A DNA stretch of 48,402 bases from an uncultured Prevotella sp. (GTDB taxonomy: Bacteria; Bacteroidota; Bacteroidia; Bacteroidales; Bacteroidaceae), in NCBI GenBank assembly GCA_900314455.1, contig OMVI01000094.1, positions 1 through 48,402 of the forward strand. Direction: 5' to 3'. Numbering within the stretch: position 1 is the first letter of the stretch; each line of letters begins with the position of its first letter. Of this stretch, positions 16,686 to 25,626 are shown in pieces. The position numbers and the translations under genes are program-made. The notes beneath the pieces were generated by a model. It had not been told where the DNA came from and ran no database searches. It worked only from the letters and a program-made list of their open reading frames with translations.

Positions 16686-17279
16686 CTATGCCAGTTTCTT
16701 TTCGTACTCTTCTACTTTGTCACGGTTTTTGACGAGGAAGTCGACATCATCGAGGCCCTGTTCGAGGCAAATCTTCTTATAACCGTTTATCTCGAAGTGC
16801 TCGCTCTCGCCCGTGGCATTGTTGGTGACAGTCTGGTTGGGCAAATCCACCGTGACTGTCATTGCCGGGTCGTTGTCGATTGAAGCAAAGAGGTTCGTCA
16901 GGAACTTCTCGGAGACAACGACGGGGAGCACGAAATTGTTCAGCTCATTGTTCTTATGGATGTCGGCAAAGAAAGAGCTGATGACGACACGGAAGCCGTA
17001 TCCGGCTATTGCCCATGCTGCATGCTCACGGCTGGAGCCAGAGCCGAAGTTCTTTCCGGCAACAAGGATGACGGCATCCTTGAACTCCGGCTTGTTGAGG
17101 ACGAAGTCTTTCTTCAGGCTTCCGTCCTTGTTGTAACGCCAATCGCGGAAGAGGTTGTCGCCGAAGCCTTTCTTGTCGGTTGCCTTAAGGAAGCGGGCGG
17201 GTATTATCTGGTCGGTATCTACATTCTCCAAAGGCAGTGGAGCGCATGTCGATGTTATAACGTTGAATTTCTGTTTCAT
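16686..17279 (-). CDS. leuD: 3-Isopropylmalate dehydratase small subunit
   Basis: Swivelling domain of isopropylmalate isomerase, acting with LeuC. The 198-residue protein has the typical start FNVITSTCAPLPLENVDTDQIIPARFL and the core GKNFGSGSSREHAAWAIAGYGFRVVISSFFADI. The start at 17279 (ATG AAA CAG) is preceded by GAGGAAAAC, while the longer frame starts with TTG inside an intergenic repeat, so the ATG is preferred. It lies between leuC and the second synthase on the leu transcript. Confidence 0.95.
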   Translation of the reverse strand: MKQKFNVITSTCAPLPLENVDTDQIIPARFLKATDKKGFGDNLFRDWRYNKDGSLKKDFVLNKPEFKDAVILVAGKNFGSGSSREHAAWAIAGYGFRVVISSFFADIHKNNELNNFVLPVVVSEKFLTNLFASIDNDPAMTVTVDLPNQTVTNNATGESEHFEINGYKKICLEQGLDDVDFLVKNRDKVEEYEKKLA

Positions 17280-17297
17280 GTTGTTTTCCTCACCAAG

Positions 17298-17317
17298 CCT
17301 CCACAAAGGGAGGAGGG
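17298..17317. repeat. Short CCTCC/GGGAGG inverted repeat in the leuC-leuD gap
   Basis: CCTCC (17298-17302), a short spacer and GGGAGG (17308-17313) lie just ahead of the leuD ribosome site. A stronger relative is at 42660-42676. Such CCTCCC-AAA-GGGAGG hairpins are dispersed in many Bacteroidales genomes. Confidence 0.45.
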
Positions 17318-17348
17318 TTAATTACCTTAGTTAATTTAAAGACATAAA

Positions 17349-18740
17349 TTAAATTGCACGAGGGTCTGTAATCCGACCGGTAATTGCAGCGGCAGCGGCA
17401 ACCAGCGGGGATGCAAGGATGGTGCGAGAACCTGGTCCCTGACGGCCTTGGAAGTTACGGTTGCTCGTCGAGACGCAATATTTTCCGGCTGGAACTTTAT
17501 CGTCGTTCATGGCAAGACATGCAGAACAACCAGGCTGACGGATTTCGAAACCGGCGGCATTGAGGATTTTATCGAGTCCTTCATCTTTGATTTGCTGGCT
17601 CACATGCCAACTGCCGGGGACAAGCCATGCTACAACGTTGTCGGCTTTGTGCTTTCCCTTGACCAGAGAGGCGAACGCACGGAAGTCCTCAATGCGTCCG
17701 TTGGTGCATGCTCCTAAGAAAACGTAGTCGATAGGATGGCCTTCGAGTTTCTCGCCTGGCTTGAATCCCATGTAGTCGAGAGCTTTCATGAAGCTTGCTT
17801 TTTCGTCTTCGGGGAGATTGTCTGCTGTCGGTATGCTCTCCGTTATGCCGATTCCCATGCCCGGATTGGTTCCGTAGGTAATGCGAGGCTCTATGTCGGC
17901 GGCATCGAAATAGAGCTCCTTGTCGAACACAGCATCATCGCCGCTCTTCAAGGTCTTCCAATATTCCACTGCCTTATCCCAGTCCTTGCCTTTCGGGGCA
18001 TACTCTCTGCCTTTAAGATATTCGAACGTCACTTCGTCCGGAGCTACGAAACCGCCACGCGCACCCATCTCAATACTGAGGTTGCAAAGCGTCAGTCGTC
18101 CGTCCATACTCATGTTGCGGATAGTGTCGCCACTGTATTCGACAAAGTAACCGGTTGCGCCTGAGGTCGTAATCTTCGACATGAGGTATAGCGCAACATC
18201 CTTTGCAACGACGCCTTTGCCGAGTTTTCCATTAATGTTAATACGCATAGACTTCGGCTTCTGCTGCAAAATGCACTGCGAGGCAAGCACCATCTCGACC
18301 TCAGAGGTTCCGATACCGAATGCAACTGCACCTACTGCGCCGTGAGTAGAGGTGTGTGAGTCGCCACAAACGATGGTCATTCCAGGCAACGACAGTGCCT
18401 TCTCAGGTCCGACAACATGGATGATACCGTTGTCCTTTGTATTCATCTTGAACTCAGTGAGCCCGAATTCGGCGCAGTTCTTATCCAAAGTGTCAATCTG
18501 CTTGCGCCCTACGGGGTCGGCAACGGGCTTATCCTGGTCGTGGGTCTGGACGTTGTGGTCCGGCATACATATCACGTGGTCGGGGCGGAACACCTTTAGT
18601 CCGCGCTCGCGGAGTCCGTCGAAAGCCTGAGGCGATGTCACCTCATGACAGTAAAGGCGGTCTATATATAGTTGTGTGGGACCATCCGGCACAATCTGAA
18701 CTACGTGCGAGTCCCAAATTTTATCGAATAATGTATTCAT
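17349..18740 (-). CDS. leuC: 3-Isopropylmalate dehydratase large subunit
   Basis: Aconitase-family [4Fe-4S] enzyme that converts 2- to 3-isopropylmalate. The three cluster cysteines are in [24 protein letters not shown] and [10 protein letters not shown]. The sequence begins with [12 protein letters not shown] and ends in the usual [20 protein letters not shown]. At 463 residues it is full length. It follows leuA by only 6 bases and forms the enzyme with LeuD. Confidence 0.96.
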   Translation of the reverse strand: MNTLFDKIWDSHVVQIVPDGPTQLYIDRLYCHEVTSPQAFDGLRERGLKVFRPDHVICMPDHNVQTHDQDKPVADPVGRKQIDTLDKNCAEFGLTEFKMNTKDNGIIHVVGPEKALSLPGMTIVCGDSHTSTHGAVGAVAFGIGTSEVEMVLASQCILQQKPKSMRININGKLGKGVVAKDVALYLMSKITTSGATGYFVEYSGDTIRNMSMDGRLTLCNLSIEMGARGGFVAPDEVTFEYLKGREYAPKGKDWDKAVEYWKTLKSGDDAVFDKELYFDAADIEPRITYGTNPGMGIGITESIPTADNLPEDEKASFMKALDYMGFKPGEKLEGHPIDYVFLGACTNGRIEDFRAFASLVKGKHKADNVVAWLVPGSWHVSQQIKDEGLDKILNAAGFEIRQPGCSACLAMNDDKVPAGKYCVSTSNRNFQGRQGPGSRTILASPLVAAAAAITGRITDPRAI

Positions 18741-18746
18741 AATGTT

Positions 18747-20246
18747 TTAGTTTCTAAACTTATTTATACAGTCGATGTAAGCCTCAACGGAAGCCGTGAC
18801 GATGTCGGTGTCGGCTCCGAAGCCATAATAAACGTGTCCGTTGTACTCTACCTGCATGTGTACCTTGCCGACATCGTCGGAGCCTTTGTCGATAGCTTGT
18901 ATGGTGAACTCCTTCAAGGTCATCTTCTTCGTGATGATGCGCTTCAACGCCTTGATTGCTGCGTCTACAGGACCGTTGCCAGAGGCTGCCTCCTCAAACT
19001 TCTGACCGGAGATGTCTATGCCGATGGAAGCAACGCTCTTGACACCCTTTCCGGTTGTAACCTGAAGGTAGTCGAGCTTGACTGCGTGGTCGGCGGCTGT
19101 GTCTGCTCCTGCAAGCATGAGTATATCGTCGTCGGTAACTTCCTTCTTCTTGTCGGCAAAGACAAGGAACTTCTGATAGATACTGTCGAGTTTCTTCTCG
19201 TCCTTTATGTCTACGCCGTTGATTTCGAGACGGTATTTGAGGGCAGCCCTACCCGACCGTGCTGTAAGAACTATCGAATTATCGTCGAGTCCTACGTCTT
19301 TCGGATCCATAATCTCGTACGTCCGGGCATTCTTAAGTACTCCGTCCTGATGGATTCCTGAAGAATGGGCGAACGCATTGCGACCTACGATAGCCTTGTT
19401 TGGCTGCACCGGCATATTCATCAGCGACGAAACCATGCGGGATGTAGGATATATCTTAGTTGTATTGATATTCGTATCGATGCCAAGGTACTTGTGGCAC
19501 TTCAGAATCATTGCTATTTCCTCAAGCGCCGTGTTACCTGCACGCTCGCCAATGCCGTTGATTGTGACCTCAACTTGGCGTGCGCCATTGATGATACCTT
19601 CAAAAGTATTAGCCGTTGCCATACCCAAATCATTGTGGCAGTGGGTAGAAATCTGCGCCTTCTCTATGCCATCAACATGCTCCATAAGGTATTTAATCTT
19701 GTTGCCGTAGTCCTGCGGAAGGCAATAACCGGTAGTATCAGGGATGTTGACAACTGTTGCACCAGCCTTGATGACGGCCTCTATGACCTGCGCAAGGTAC
19801 TCGTTATCGGTGCGGCCTGCATCTTCAGCATAGAACTCGACGTCCTCCACATACTTTTTGGCATACTTGACGGCAGCCACGGCCTGCTCCAGTATCTTCT
19901 CACGAGTAGAGTTGAACTTGTACTTAATATGACTGTCACTTGTCCCAAGACCTGTGTGTATGCGCTTGCGCTTAGCGTACTTCAAGCTTTCAGCTGCAAC
20001 ATCAATATCCTTCTGGACGGCCCTTGTAAGCGCACAGATTGTCGGCCATGTCACAGCCTTGCTTATCTCAACAACAGAATTAAAGTCTCCAGGGCTCGAA
20101 ATCGGGAAGCCTGCCTCGATAACATCTACTCCCAACTGCTCTAGCTGCTTTGCAACCTGGATTTTCTCAACTGTGTTCAACTGACAGCCTGGTACTTGTT
20201 CGCCATCTCTCAACGTAGTGTCAAAGATGTATAGTCTCTCACTCAT
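18747..20246 (-). CDS. leuA: 2-Isopropylmalate synthase
   Basis: First committed enzyme of leucine synthesis: 2-oxoisovalerate plus acetyl-CoA to 2-isopropylmalate. The active site starts with [14 protein letters not shown]; the metal-binding [16 protein letters not shown] and [15 protein letters not shown] follow. The C-terminal leucine-binding regulatory domain spans about residues 370-495. At 499 residues it is the normal length. It is the first structural gene behind the attenuator, so both allosteric and transcriptional control by leucine are expected. Confidence 0.96.
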   Translation of the reverse strand: MSERLYIFDTTLRDGEQVPGCQLNTVEKIQVAKQLEQLGVDVIEAGFPISSPGDFNSVVEISKAVTWPTICALTRAVQKDIDVAAESLKYAKRKRIHTGLGTSDSHIKYKFNSTREKILEQAVAAVKYAKKYVEDVEFYAEDAGRTDNEYLAQVIEAVIKAGATVVNIPDTTGYCLPQDYGNKIKYLMEHVDGIEKAQISTHCHNDLGMATANTFEGIINGARQVEVTINGIGERAGNTALEEIAMILKCHKYLGIDTNINTTKIYPTSRMVSSLMNMPVQPNKAIVGRNAFAHSSGIHQDGVLKNARTYEIMDPKDVGLDDNSIVLTARSGRAALKYRLEINGVDIKDEKKLDSIYQKFLVFADKKKEVTDDDILMLAGADTAADHAVKLDYLQVTTGKGVKSVASIGIDISGQKFEEAASGNGPVDAAIKALKRIITKKMTLKEFTIQAIDKGSDDVGKVHMQVEYNGHVYYGFGADTDIVTASVEAYIDCINKFRN

Positions 20247-20283
20247 AATACTGTAGTTATTTAATTATGTTTTGTCATACATC

Positions 20284-20322
20284 AAAAAAGCCTTTCACAC
20301 ATCATAGGAAGTGGGAAAGGCT
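20284..20322 (-). terminator. Attenuator terminator of the leu operon
   Basis: AGCCTTTC (minus strand, 20315-20322) pairs with GAAAGGCT (20289-20296) and is followed by six T residues (20284-20289): a textbook intrinsic terminator lying inside the 5' leader, 38 bases before leuA. Its loop and left arm (CACTTCCTA at 20305-20313, GCCTT at 20317-20321) can instead pair with TAGGAAGTG (20361-20369) and AAGGC (20354-20358) at the end of the leader peptide. The two structures exclude each other. Confidence 0.85.
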
Positions 20323-20343
20323 GTCAACGCTTTTCGTGCAATA

Positions 20344-20424
20344 TCATATACACGCCTTATCACTTCCTACCACGTAACGCAGTCGGATGGCAATAATTAG
20401 GCTATGCAACTTTGATGATAACAT
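20344..20424 (-). CDS. leu operon leader peptide
   Basis: A 26-codon reading frame between the promoter and the attenuator hairpin. It starts MLSSKLHS, continues with LIIAIRLRYVV and stops with TGA. Four Leu, four Ile and two Val make up 10 of 26 residues, with a dense run in the middle. AAAGAGAA, seven bases ahead of the ATG, may serve as ribosome site. The 3' third of the frame is the antiterminator arm. Stalling at Leu, Ile or Val codons would decide which RNA fold forms, as in the enterobacterial leu and ilv leaders. This is inferred from sequence; it is too short to appear in ordinary gene calls. Confidence 0.8.
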   Translation of the reverse strand: MLSSKLHSLIIAIRLRYVVGSDKACI

Positions 20425-20453
20425 TCTATTCTCTTTAATTTCTAATTCGATTG

Positions 20454-20485
20454 CAAAATTAAATATTTTATAGGAAACAACCAAA
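20454..20485 (-). promoter_or_regulatory. Promoter of the leu operon
   Basis: On the minus strand TTTG (20482-20485), a 20-base spacer and TAATTTTG (20454-20461) match the Bacteroidetes consensus. Transcription should begin near 20447, about 23 bases before the leader peptide and about 200 bases before leuA. Confidence 0.8.
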
Positions 20486-20552
20486 TAAATCGAAACATTT
20501 TTCGCTTTATTTCTTAAAACTTACAACAAAACGGTACAAAAAGGTAAAAAGA

Positions 20553-20579
20553 AAGCCTGCTCCGCAAAGGAACAGGCTT
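20553..20579 (-). terminator. Terminator behind rpmA
   Basis: AAGCCTG and TCC (20553-20563) pair with GGAaCAGGCTT (20569-20579) round a GCAAA loop. On the minus strand a T-rich TTCTTTTT follows. It lies 34 bases after the rpmA stop and isolates the leu promoter from the ribosomal transcript. Confidence 0.75.
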
Positions 20580-20612
20580 CTATGTTTGTTTGGAATAGTT
20601 GTGTTTAATTTG

Positions 20613-20900
20613 TTATGCCTCAGGCGTAGTCTTAGCGGCGTACTCCTCTTCGGACAGAACAGAGACCTTGCTCTTGTTGAACTTGCCCTTGTGGAAGTAA
20701 ACGATACCGTCTGTTAAGGCATAAAGGGTGTCGTCCTTGCCCTGTGCGACGTTCTCACCAGCAAAGTGCTTGTTGCCGCGCTGACGGACGATGATGTTAC
20801 CGGCAGTAATCTTCTGACCGCCCCAAATCTTTACACCAAGACGCTTCGACTGAGACTCACGACCGTTACGAGAACTGGTCTGACCTTTCTTATGTGCCAT
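20613..20900 (-). CDS. rpmA: Ribosomal protein bL27
   Basis: Large-subunit protein near the peptidyl-transferase centre. The protein of 95 residues begins [20 protein letters not shown], then [20 protein letters not shown] and HFAGENV, all diagnostic. The ATG at 20900 has GAGGAGG ten bases upstream, an unusually strong ribosome site for Bacteroidetes, so the longer in-frame start at 20945 inside rplU is rejected. No Firmicutes-type cleavable N-terminal extension is present. Confidence 0.97.
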   Translation of the reverse strand: MAHKKGQTSSRNGRESQSKRLGVKIWGGQKITAGNIIVRQRGNKHFAGENVAQGKDDTLYALTDGIVYFHKGKFNKSKVSVLSEEEYAAKTTPEA

Positions 20901-20919
20901 TTCTTGATCCTCCTCTTTT

Positions 20920-21237
20920 TTAAGCGTTAATTGATTTGACTTCAATCTGAGTGAAGTGGGTACGGTGACCGATCTTCTTGCGTGAATCCTTGCGTCTCTT
21001 CATCTTGAAGACGACGACCTTGTCGCCCTTAACGAGGGGATTTACGACCTCAGCTACTACTTTAGCACCATCAACAGTCGGTGCTCCTACTGTGACTGTT
21101 CCGTCGTTGTCGACGAGCAGAACCTTGTCAAACTCAACAGTTTTGCCTTCCTCAGCGTCCTTGATGTGGTTGACGAAAAGCTTCTTGCCCTCTTCGGCTT
21201 TGAACTGTTGACCGTTAATTTCTACAATTGCGTACAT
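20920..21237 (-). CDS. rplU: Ribosomal protein bL21
   Basis: Large-subunit 23S rRNA-binding protein, 105 residues. It has the family start [20 protein letters not shown] and the conserved tail with [23 protein letters not shown]. It precedes rpmA by 19 bases, the normal order of this operon. A 90-base leader with a nested hairpin lies between its promoter and its start. Confidence 0.97.
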   Translation of the reverse strand: MYAIVEINGQQFKAEEGKKLFVNHIKDAEEGKTVEFDKVLLVDNDGTVTVGAPTVDGAKVVAEVVNPLVKGDKVVVFKMKRRKDSRKKIGHRTHFTQIEVKSINA

Positions 21238-21266
21238 TTTTTATATTGTAAAACGGGTTTCACCGT

Positions 21267-21305
21267 CAGGCGGCAGAGCATCTTTCCTGCACTTTTTCAA
21301 GCCTG
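21267..21305 (-). promoter_or_regulatory. Possible structured leader of rplU-rpmA
   Basis: In the transcribed leader CAGGC (21301-21305 on the minus strand) pairs with GCCTG (21267-21271), and inside it GCAG (21287-21290) pairs with CTGC (21273-21276). L21 operons of other phyla carry leader structures; whether this one binds L21 is untested. Confidence 0.4.
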
Positions 21306-21323
21306 TACGGCATAATTCGGCTG

Positions 21324-21354
21324 CAAAATTACTAAATTATTGCCACCTGACAAA
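21324..21354 (-). promoter_or_regulatory. Promoter of rplU-rpmA
   Basis: On the minus strand TTTG (21351-21354), a 19-base spacer and TAATTTTG (21324-21331). It matches the consensus fully and gives a leader of about 80 bases. Confidence 0.8.
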
Positions 21355-21385
21355 ATATTATCGGTTTTTTGATTCCTATTTAATC

Positions 21386-23083
21386 TTATTTTTTCTTTCC
21401 AAAGGAATGAAGCCACTTCAGCGGCTTCTTGATAAGCTTTTGGAGCTTACTCTCCTTCTTTGTCTGCTTAACAGGAGTTTCATTGATTTCGTATTTGCTG
21501 GAGCGACGGCGTTCGTTCTGTTGTCCCTTAGGCTGTTGTCCACGTCCACGGGAGTTGTTTTTCTTGCGACGGTTGCCGTTCTCTGCAGTTTTAGGCTTAC
21601 CGCTGTTCTGCTTCTGCCTGTTAGTTCTGTTCTTGTCAGTTGACTCCGCCTTCGTCTCGTTTTGCCTTTCACGACGGCTGTTTTCAGACTTAGCACGACG
21701 AGAGTCTTTCTGACCGGGCTGTGCCTTGCCTTTTTCCTTACGCTGCCTTGGCTGTTTATTATTATCAGAAGCCTCTCCTTCCTCCAGTTTCGGACGACGA
21801 TTGCCGCCGCGACGAGCAGAACGCTCCTTCTTATCCTTGTGGCTTTGCTGATTACGGTCTTTGCGACGACGGCTCTTAGCACTTGTCTTACGGCTGTAGT
21901 CAGGACCTTCGCCAAGTTCCTCGGGTATGGGAAGCTTCTCAATATCCTTTTCAAGGAACTTCTCTATCTGACGGAAATAAACCATATCATCATCGCTGAC
22001 GAGTGTAATGGCTATTCCGTCACGCTCAGCACGTGCAGTTCGTCCTATGCGGTGGACATAATCCTCGGCATCGTGAGGCACATCGTAGTTTATGACCATC
22101 GAGATATCATCAATGTCAATGCCACGTGCGAGGATGTCGGTGGCAACAACCACGTCGTACTTACCACTCTTGAACTTGAACATCATGTCGTCGCGCTCAG
22201 CCTGTTCCAAATCAGAATGCATCTCGCCGCAATTGATTTTCATATCGCGGAGAGCCCTTGCCACCTGCTTGACCTTCATCTTCGAGCCGCAGAAAATAAT
22301 GACACGCTTCAGGTCTCCAGCCTTGAAGATATCGCGGATGATACCCATCTTCTGAGTCTCGTGGCAGATATAGCACTTCTGCTGTATCTTCTCGGCAGGC
22401 TTGCTGACAGCCAGTTTCACCTCAACCGGGTTCTTAAGCAAAGTCTTTGCAAGCTCTTCAATCTTCGGAGGCATAGTTGCCGAGAACATCACAGTCTGAC
22501 AATTGGCCGGCAACTTGTGAGCAATGGTCATTATATCCTCAGAAAATCCCATGTCAAGCATGCGGTCCGCCTCGTCAAGCACAAAGAAACTAACCTTGCT
22601 GAGGTCAACATTGCCAAGCGATATATGAGAGATGAAACGTCCAGGAGTGGCAATCACCACATCAGCACCCATCTGAAGGCTCTTCAATTCCTGGTCATAT
22701 CTGTTTCCATCATTACCGCCATAGACCGCAATACTGCTTACTCCGTCAAGATAATAAGAGAACCCCTGCATCGCCTGGTCAATCTGCTGGGCCAGTTCGC
22801 GCGTCGGACTCATGATGACGCAGTTTATCTTGTCAGTAGGATACTTACCGGTAGACAGTTTGCTGAGTATAGGCAGCAGATAAGCGGCAGTCTTTCCGGT
22901 TCCGGTCTGTGCGACTCCAAGAACATCACGGCCGTTCAATATCTCAGGAATACACTTCTCTTGTATAGGCGTACAGTTCTCGAAATGCATGTCATAGAGA
23001 GCATCGAGAACGTCGTCTGTTAAATCTAAATCTTCAAATTTCATTTCAATCGATTTTCTTAAATTACGAATCGGTATCGCCAT
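21386..23083 (-). CDS. DEAD-box ATP-dependent RNA helicase, RhlE-like
   Basis: RNA helicase of the RhlE/DeaD group, likely in ribosome assembly or RNA turnover. All motifs are present: the Q motif around NCTPIQEKCIPEIL, motif I AQTGTGKT, Ia PTRELAQQ, motif II DEAD, motif III SAT, and motif VI HRIGRTARAE. Beyond about residue 390 there is a disordered tail of about 175 residues, extremely rich in Lys, Arg, Gln, Asn and Gly (RRGGNRRPK and similar), fitting RNA binding. The start at 23083 has GAGGAAAAG upstream; an ATG at 23044 would give the more usual start MKFEDLDL, so either is possible. Confidence 0.93.
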   Translation of the reverse strand: MAIPIRNLRKSIEMKFEDLDLTDDVLDALYDMHFENCTPIQEKCIPEILNGRDVLGVAQTGTGKTAAYLLPILSKLSTGKYPTDKINCVIMSPTRELAQQIDQAMQGFSYYLDGVSSIAVYGGNDGNRYDQELKSLQMGADVVIATPGRFISHISLGNVDLSKVSFFVLDEADRMLDMGFSEDIMTIAHKLPANCQTVMFSATMPPKIEELAKTLLKNPVEVKLAVSKPAEKIQQKCYICHETQKMGIIRDIFKAGDLKRVIIFCGSKMKVKQVARALRDMKINCGEMHSDLEQAERDDMMFKFKSGKYDVVVATDILARGIDIDDISMVINYDVPHDAEDYVHRIGRTARAERDGIAITLVSDDDMVYFRQIEKFLEKDIEKLPIPEELGEGPDYSRKTSAKSRRRKDRNQQSHKDKKERSARRGGNRRPKLEEGEASDNNKQPRQRKEKGKAQPGQKDSRRAKSENSRRERQNETKAESTDKNRTNRQKQNSGKPKTAENGNRRKKNNSRGRGQQPKGQQNERRRSSKYEINETPVKQTKKESKLQKLIKKPLKWLHSFGKKK

Positions 23084-23173
23084 ACTTTTCCTCTTCAGGA
23101 ATGATTTCCATTCAATCTACTCTTCACCATAGAATCATTCACTTGTCAAATCGTCACGACATGACAGCGGCAG

Positions 23174-24433
23174 TTAGTTCGGTGCCTGCCGATAACAGAA
23201 GAATGCGATTACCGTAAAAATAATGTTAGGTATCCAAGCTGCAAGCATTGGCGGCGCGTCGGCATTGACTGCGAATGTCGACGAGATTGTTTGCAACATG
23301 ATATAGCCAAAGCTCAATGCCAGGCCGATACCCAGATAGAGTCCCATACCACCCTTTCGCTTCCGTGCCGACAGCGAAGCACCGATGATGGTAAGTATGA
23401 ACGACGCGAACGACATTGCTATTCGCTTGTGGAACTCGACCTCATACTGTTTCACCGCAGCCGACCCTCGCAATGTCTGCTTTGAGATATAGTCGAGCAG
23501 TTCCGGACTCGTGAACGTCTCCTGCTGTCCCTTCGAATACACGAGGTCTGCCGGTTCCATCTGTATCACCGTATCTTTCACGGCCCCGGTGGTAATCTTC
23601 TCGTGCACACCACTCAACGTTCGTATCTTCCAGTTGGTCACATGCCAGTGGTATTTCGACTCGGAAATGGTGTCATACTGTATCTCGCTCGCCGTCATGT
23701 GCACCACCGGTTTGCCTCCTTCAATCTTGTCGAGACTGAAACCGAAGCCCCGTTTCATCTCCTTGTCATAGCTCTGGATGTACGCCACGGTGTTCTTGTC
23801 CACCTTGAGCATAACGTTCTGCGCCGCCGTGTTGGTCTTATTCTTCCTGTAACGAGCCTCAAACTGCTGCCGGATGATAGTTCCGTGCGGTATGACATAG
23901 CTGTTGAGGTAGAACGTAGTTGCAGCAATGAGCACGCAGGAGAACATATACGGCCTGAGAAGGCGGCGGAACGACATTCCCGTTGCCATCATCGCGATTA
24001 TCTCCGAGTTGCCGGCGAGCTTCGAAGTGAAATATATCACGGCAATAAAGACGAACAACGGGCTGAAAAGATTCGAATAATACGGTATGAAATTGGCGTA
24101 ATAGTCGAAGATGATGGCACGCCACGGCGCATGATACTGCGTGAACTTCGAGAGGTTCTCGTTGAAGTCGAAGACTATTGCGATAGTGATAATAAGGAAA
24201 ATGGAGAAGATATACGTTCCAATGAACTTCTTTATGATGTACCAGTCGAGCAAACTGATATACCGTCTTGGGTTCAGCCAACTGCCAATCCGCCTCAAAG
24301 CCTTGCCCAGAATACGGAAAGCCTTGAACTGAGACAAGACTCTCAACTTCGAAATCAACAGATTCCAAAGCCTTGTCAGTTTCCTCCAAGCGAGGAGCAG
24401 TCCCAAGAAACGTTTACGAGTCTTATATTCCAT
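23174..24433 (-). CDS. LptF/LptG family lipopolysaccharide export permease
   Basis: Inner-membrane permease of the YjgP/YjgQ family, which with LptB and LptC extracts LPS and passes it to the periplasmic bridge. A 65-residue basic cytoplasmic N-terminus precedes the first membrane helix (DWYIIKKFIGTYIFSIFLII). Six hydrophobic segments in a 3+3 arrangement flank a periplasmic beta-jellyroll of about 170 residues. At 419 residues it is of normal length. It lies 49 bases behind tgt on the same strand. Whether it is F or G cannot be decided alone. Confidence 0.9.
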   Translation of the reverse strand: MEYKTRKRFLGLLLAWRKLTRLWNLLISKLRVLSQFKAFRILGKALRRIGSWLNPRRYISLLDWYIIKKFIGTYIFSIFLIITIAIVFDFNENLSKFTQYHAPWRAIIFDYYANFIPYYSNLFSPLFVFIAVIYFTSKLAGNSEIIAMMATGMSFRRLLRPYMFSCVLIAATTFYLNSYVIPHGTIIRQQFEARYRKNKTNTAAQNVMLKVDKNTVAYIQSYDKEMKRGFGFSLDKIEGGKPVVHMTASEIQYDTISESKYHWHVTNWKIRTLSGVHEKITTGAVKDTVIQMEPADLVYSKGQQETFTSPELLDYISKQTLRGSAAVKQYEVEFHKRIAMSFASFILTIIGASLSARKRKGGMGLYLGIGLALSFGYIMLQTISSTFAVNADAPPMLAAWIPNIIFTVIAFFCYRQAPN

Positions 24434-24482
24434 TATTACAATCTACGCAAAAGACCGCGGCCGCGTCAACGCAATACCGCCG

Positions 24483-25610
24483 TCAGATTCTCCGTCCTAA
24501 GTTGTCGATGACCGATGCTTTCCACGTCGTAAAGTCACCATTAATAATATGTACGCGCGCGTCAGTGACCAGTCGGAGGTAGAAAGCCAGGTTGTGAATA
24601 CTGGCAATCTGCATCGCAAGTATCTCTTTCGCCTTGAACAAGTGGTGCAAATACGCCTTTGTAGTTACCCTGTCAATCTCGCATCCATCAGCATCCAGAG
24701 GCGAGAAGTCAGTCTCCCACTTCTTGTTGCGCATGTTCATCGTGCCATCGTAGGTGAACAGCATCGCGTTACGTCCGTTGCGGGTCGGCATAACACAGTC
24801 GAACATATCCACTCCACGCTCTATACCCTCGAGAATGTTCTGCGGTGTGCCTACGCCCATCAGATAGCGGGGCTTGTCCTTAGGCAGAATGGCATTGACA
24901 ACCTCTATCATTTCGTACATGACCTCGGTCGGCTCACCGACAGCGAGACCACCGATGGCATTTCCGTCAGCACCGATGTCGGCAATGAACTTAGCCGCCT
25001 CAGAACGCAAATCCTTGTAAGTGCACCCTTGAACAATAGGGAACAAGCTCTGCTCATAGCCGTACAGCGGCTCAGTCTCATTGAACCGCTTCAGGCAACG
25101 CATGAGCCAGCGCTGCGTCATGCCAAGACTCTGCTTGGCATAGTTGTAGTCGCTGAGACCCGGAGGGCACTCGTCCAGAGCCATCATGATGTCGGCGCCA
25201 ATCACACGCTCTGTGTCCATGACATTCTCCGGCGTGAAGAAGTGCTTCGAACCGTCGATATGACTTCTGAACTCACAGCCTTCCTCACTCAGCTTACGGA
25301 TACCCGTAAGCGAGAACACCTGAAAGCCGCCCGAGTCGGTAAGCAAAGGACACTCCCATCCGTTGAAGCCATGAAGTCCGCCTGCCTTCCGCAGTACGTC
25401 AAGACCCGGCCGGAGGTAAAGGTGATAAGTATTGCCGAGGATTATCTGAGCCTTCACCTGGTTGCGAAGCTCTGAGAAATGGACGCACTTGACAGCTCCC
25501 TCCGTGCCTACCGGCATGAAGATTGGCGTCATAATCTTGCCGTGGGCGGTCGTGATGACACCTGCGCGCGCGTCAGAGGCGTTGTCCGTATGCTCTAATT
25601 CAAATTTCAT
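24483..25610 (-). CDS. tgt: tRNA-guanine(34) transglycosylase
   Basis: Exchanges G34 for preQ1 in GUN-anticodon tRNAs, the base-exchange step of queuosine synthesis. The nucleophile region LTDSGGFQVFSL, the second Asp in GVDMFDCVMPTRNGRNA, and GNAIGGLAVGEP are all intact. The usual zinc signature C-x-C-x-x-C near the C-terminus is largely missing: the segment reads DADGCEIDRVTTKAYLHHL, so only the first of the three cysteines remains, while the later His in ASIHN is kept. Bacteroidetes homologues that I recall also deviate here. It is 16 bases behind lon and 49 ahead of the permease gene. Confidence 0.94.
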   Translation of the reverse strand: MKFELEHTDNASDARAGVITTAHGKIMTPIFMPVGTEGAVKCVHFSELRNQVKAQIILGNTYHLYLRPGLDVLRKAGGLHGFNGWECPLLTDSGGFQVFSLTGIRKLSEEGCEFRSHIDGSKHFFTPENVMDTERVIGADIMMALDECPPGLSDYNYAKQSLGMTQRWLMRCLKRFNETEPLYGYEQSLFPIVQGCTYKDLRSEAAKFIADIGADGNAIGGLAVGEPTEVMYEMIEVVNAILPKDKPRYLMGVGTPQNILEGIERGVDMFDCVMPTRNGRNAMLFTYDGTMNMRNKKWETDFSPLDADGCEIDRVTTKAYLHHLFKAKEILAMQIASIHNLAFYLRLVTDARVHIINGDFTTWKASVIDNLGRRI

Positions 25611-25626
25611 CTATTCTCTTATGGTT

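Noticed and set aside
17280-17306. Upstream TTG start for leuD
   Set aside because: The extension lies in a CCTCC/GGGAGG repeat, and the ATG at 17279 has a good ribosome site and the normal LeuD N-terminus.
20901-20945. Upstream start for rpmA inside rplU
   Set aside because: GAGGAGG lies directly ahead of the ATG at 20900, and bL27 normally begins MAHKKG.
21662-23023. 453-codon frame antisense to the DEAD-box gene
   Set aside because: It is the mirror of a gene with all helicase motifs; the product has no recognisable domain and reflects the codon bias of the real gene.
23603-24511. 302-codon frame antisense to the LptF/G gene
   Set aside because: Shadow of the real permease frame; no domain, no start site.
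24549-25475. 308-codon frame antisense to tgt
   Set aside because: Shadow of tgt; no motif.
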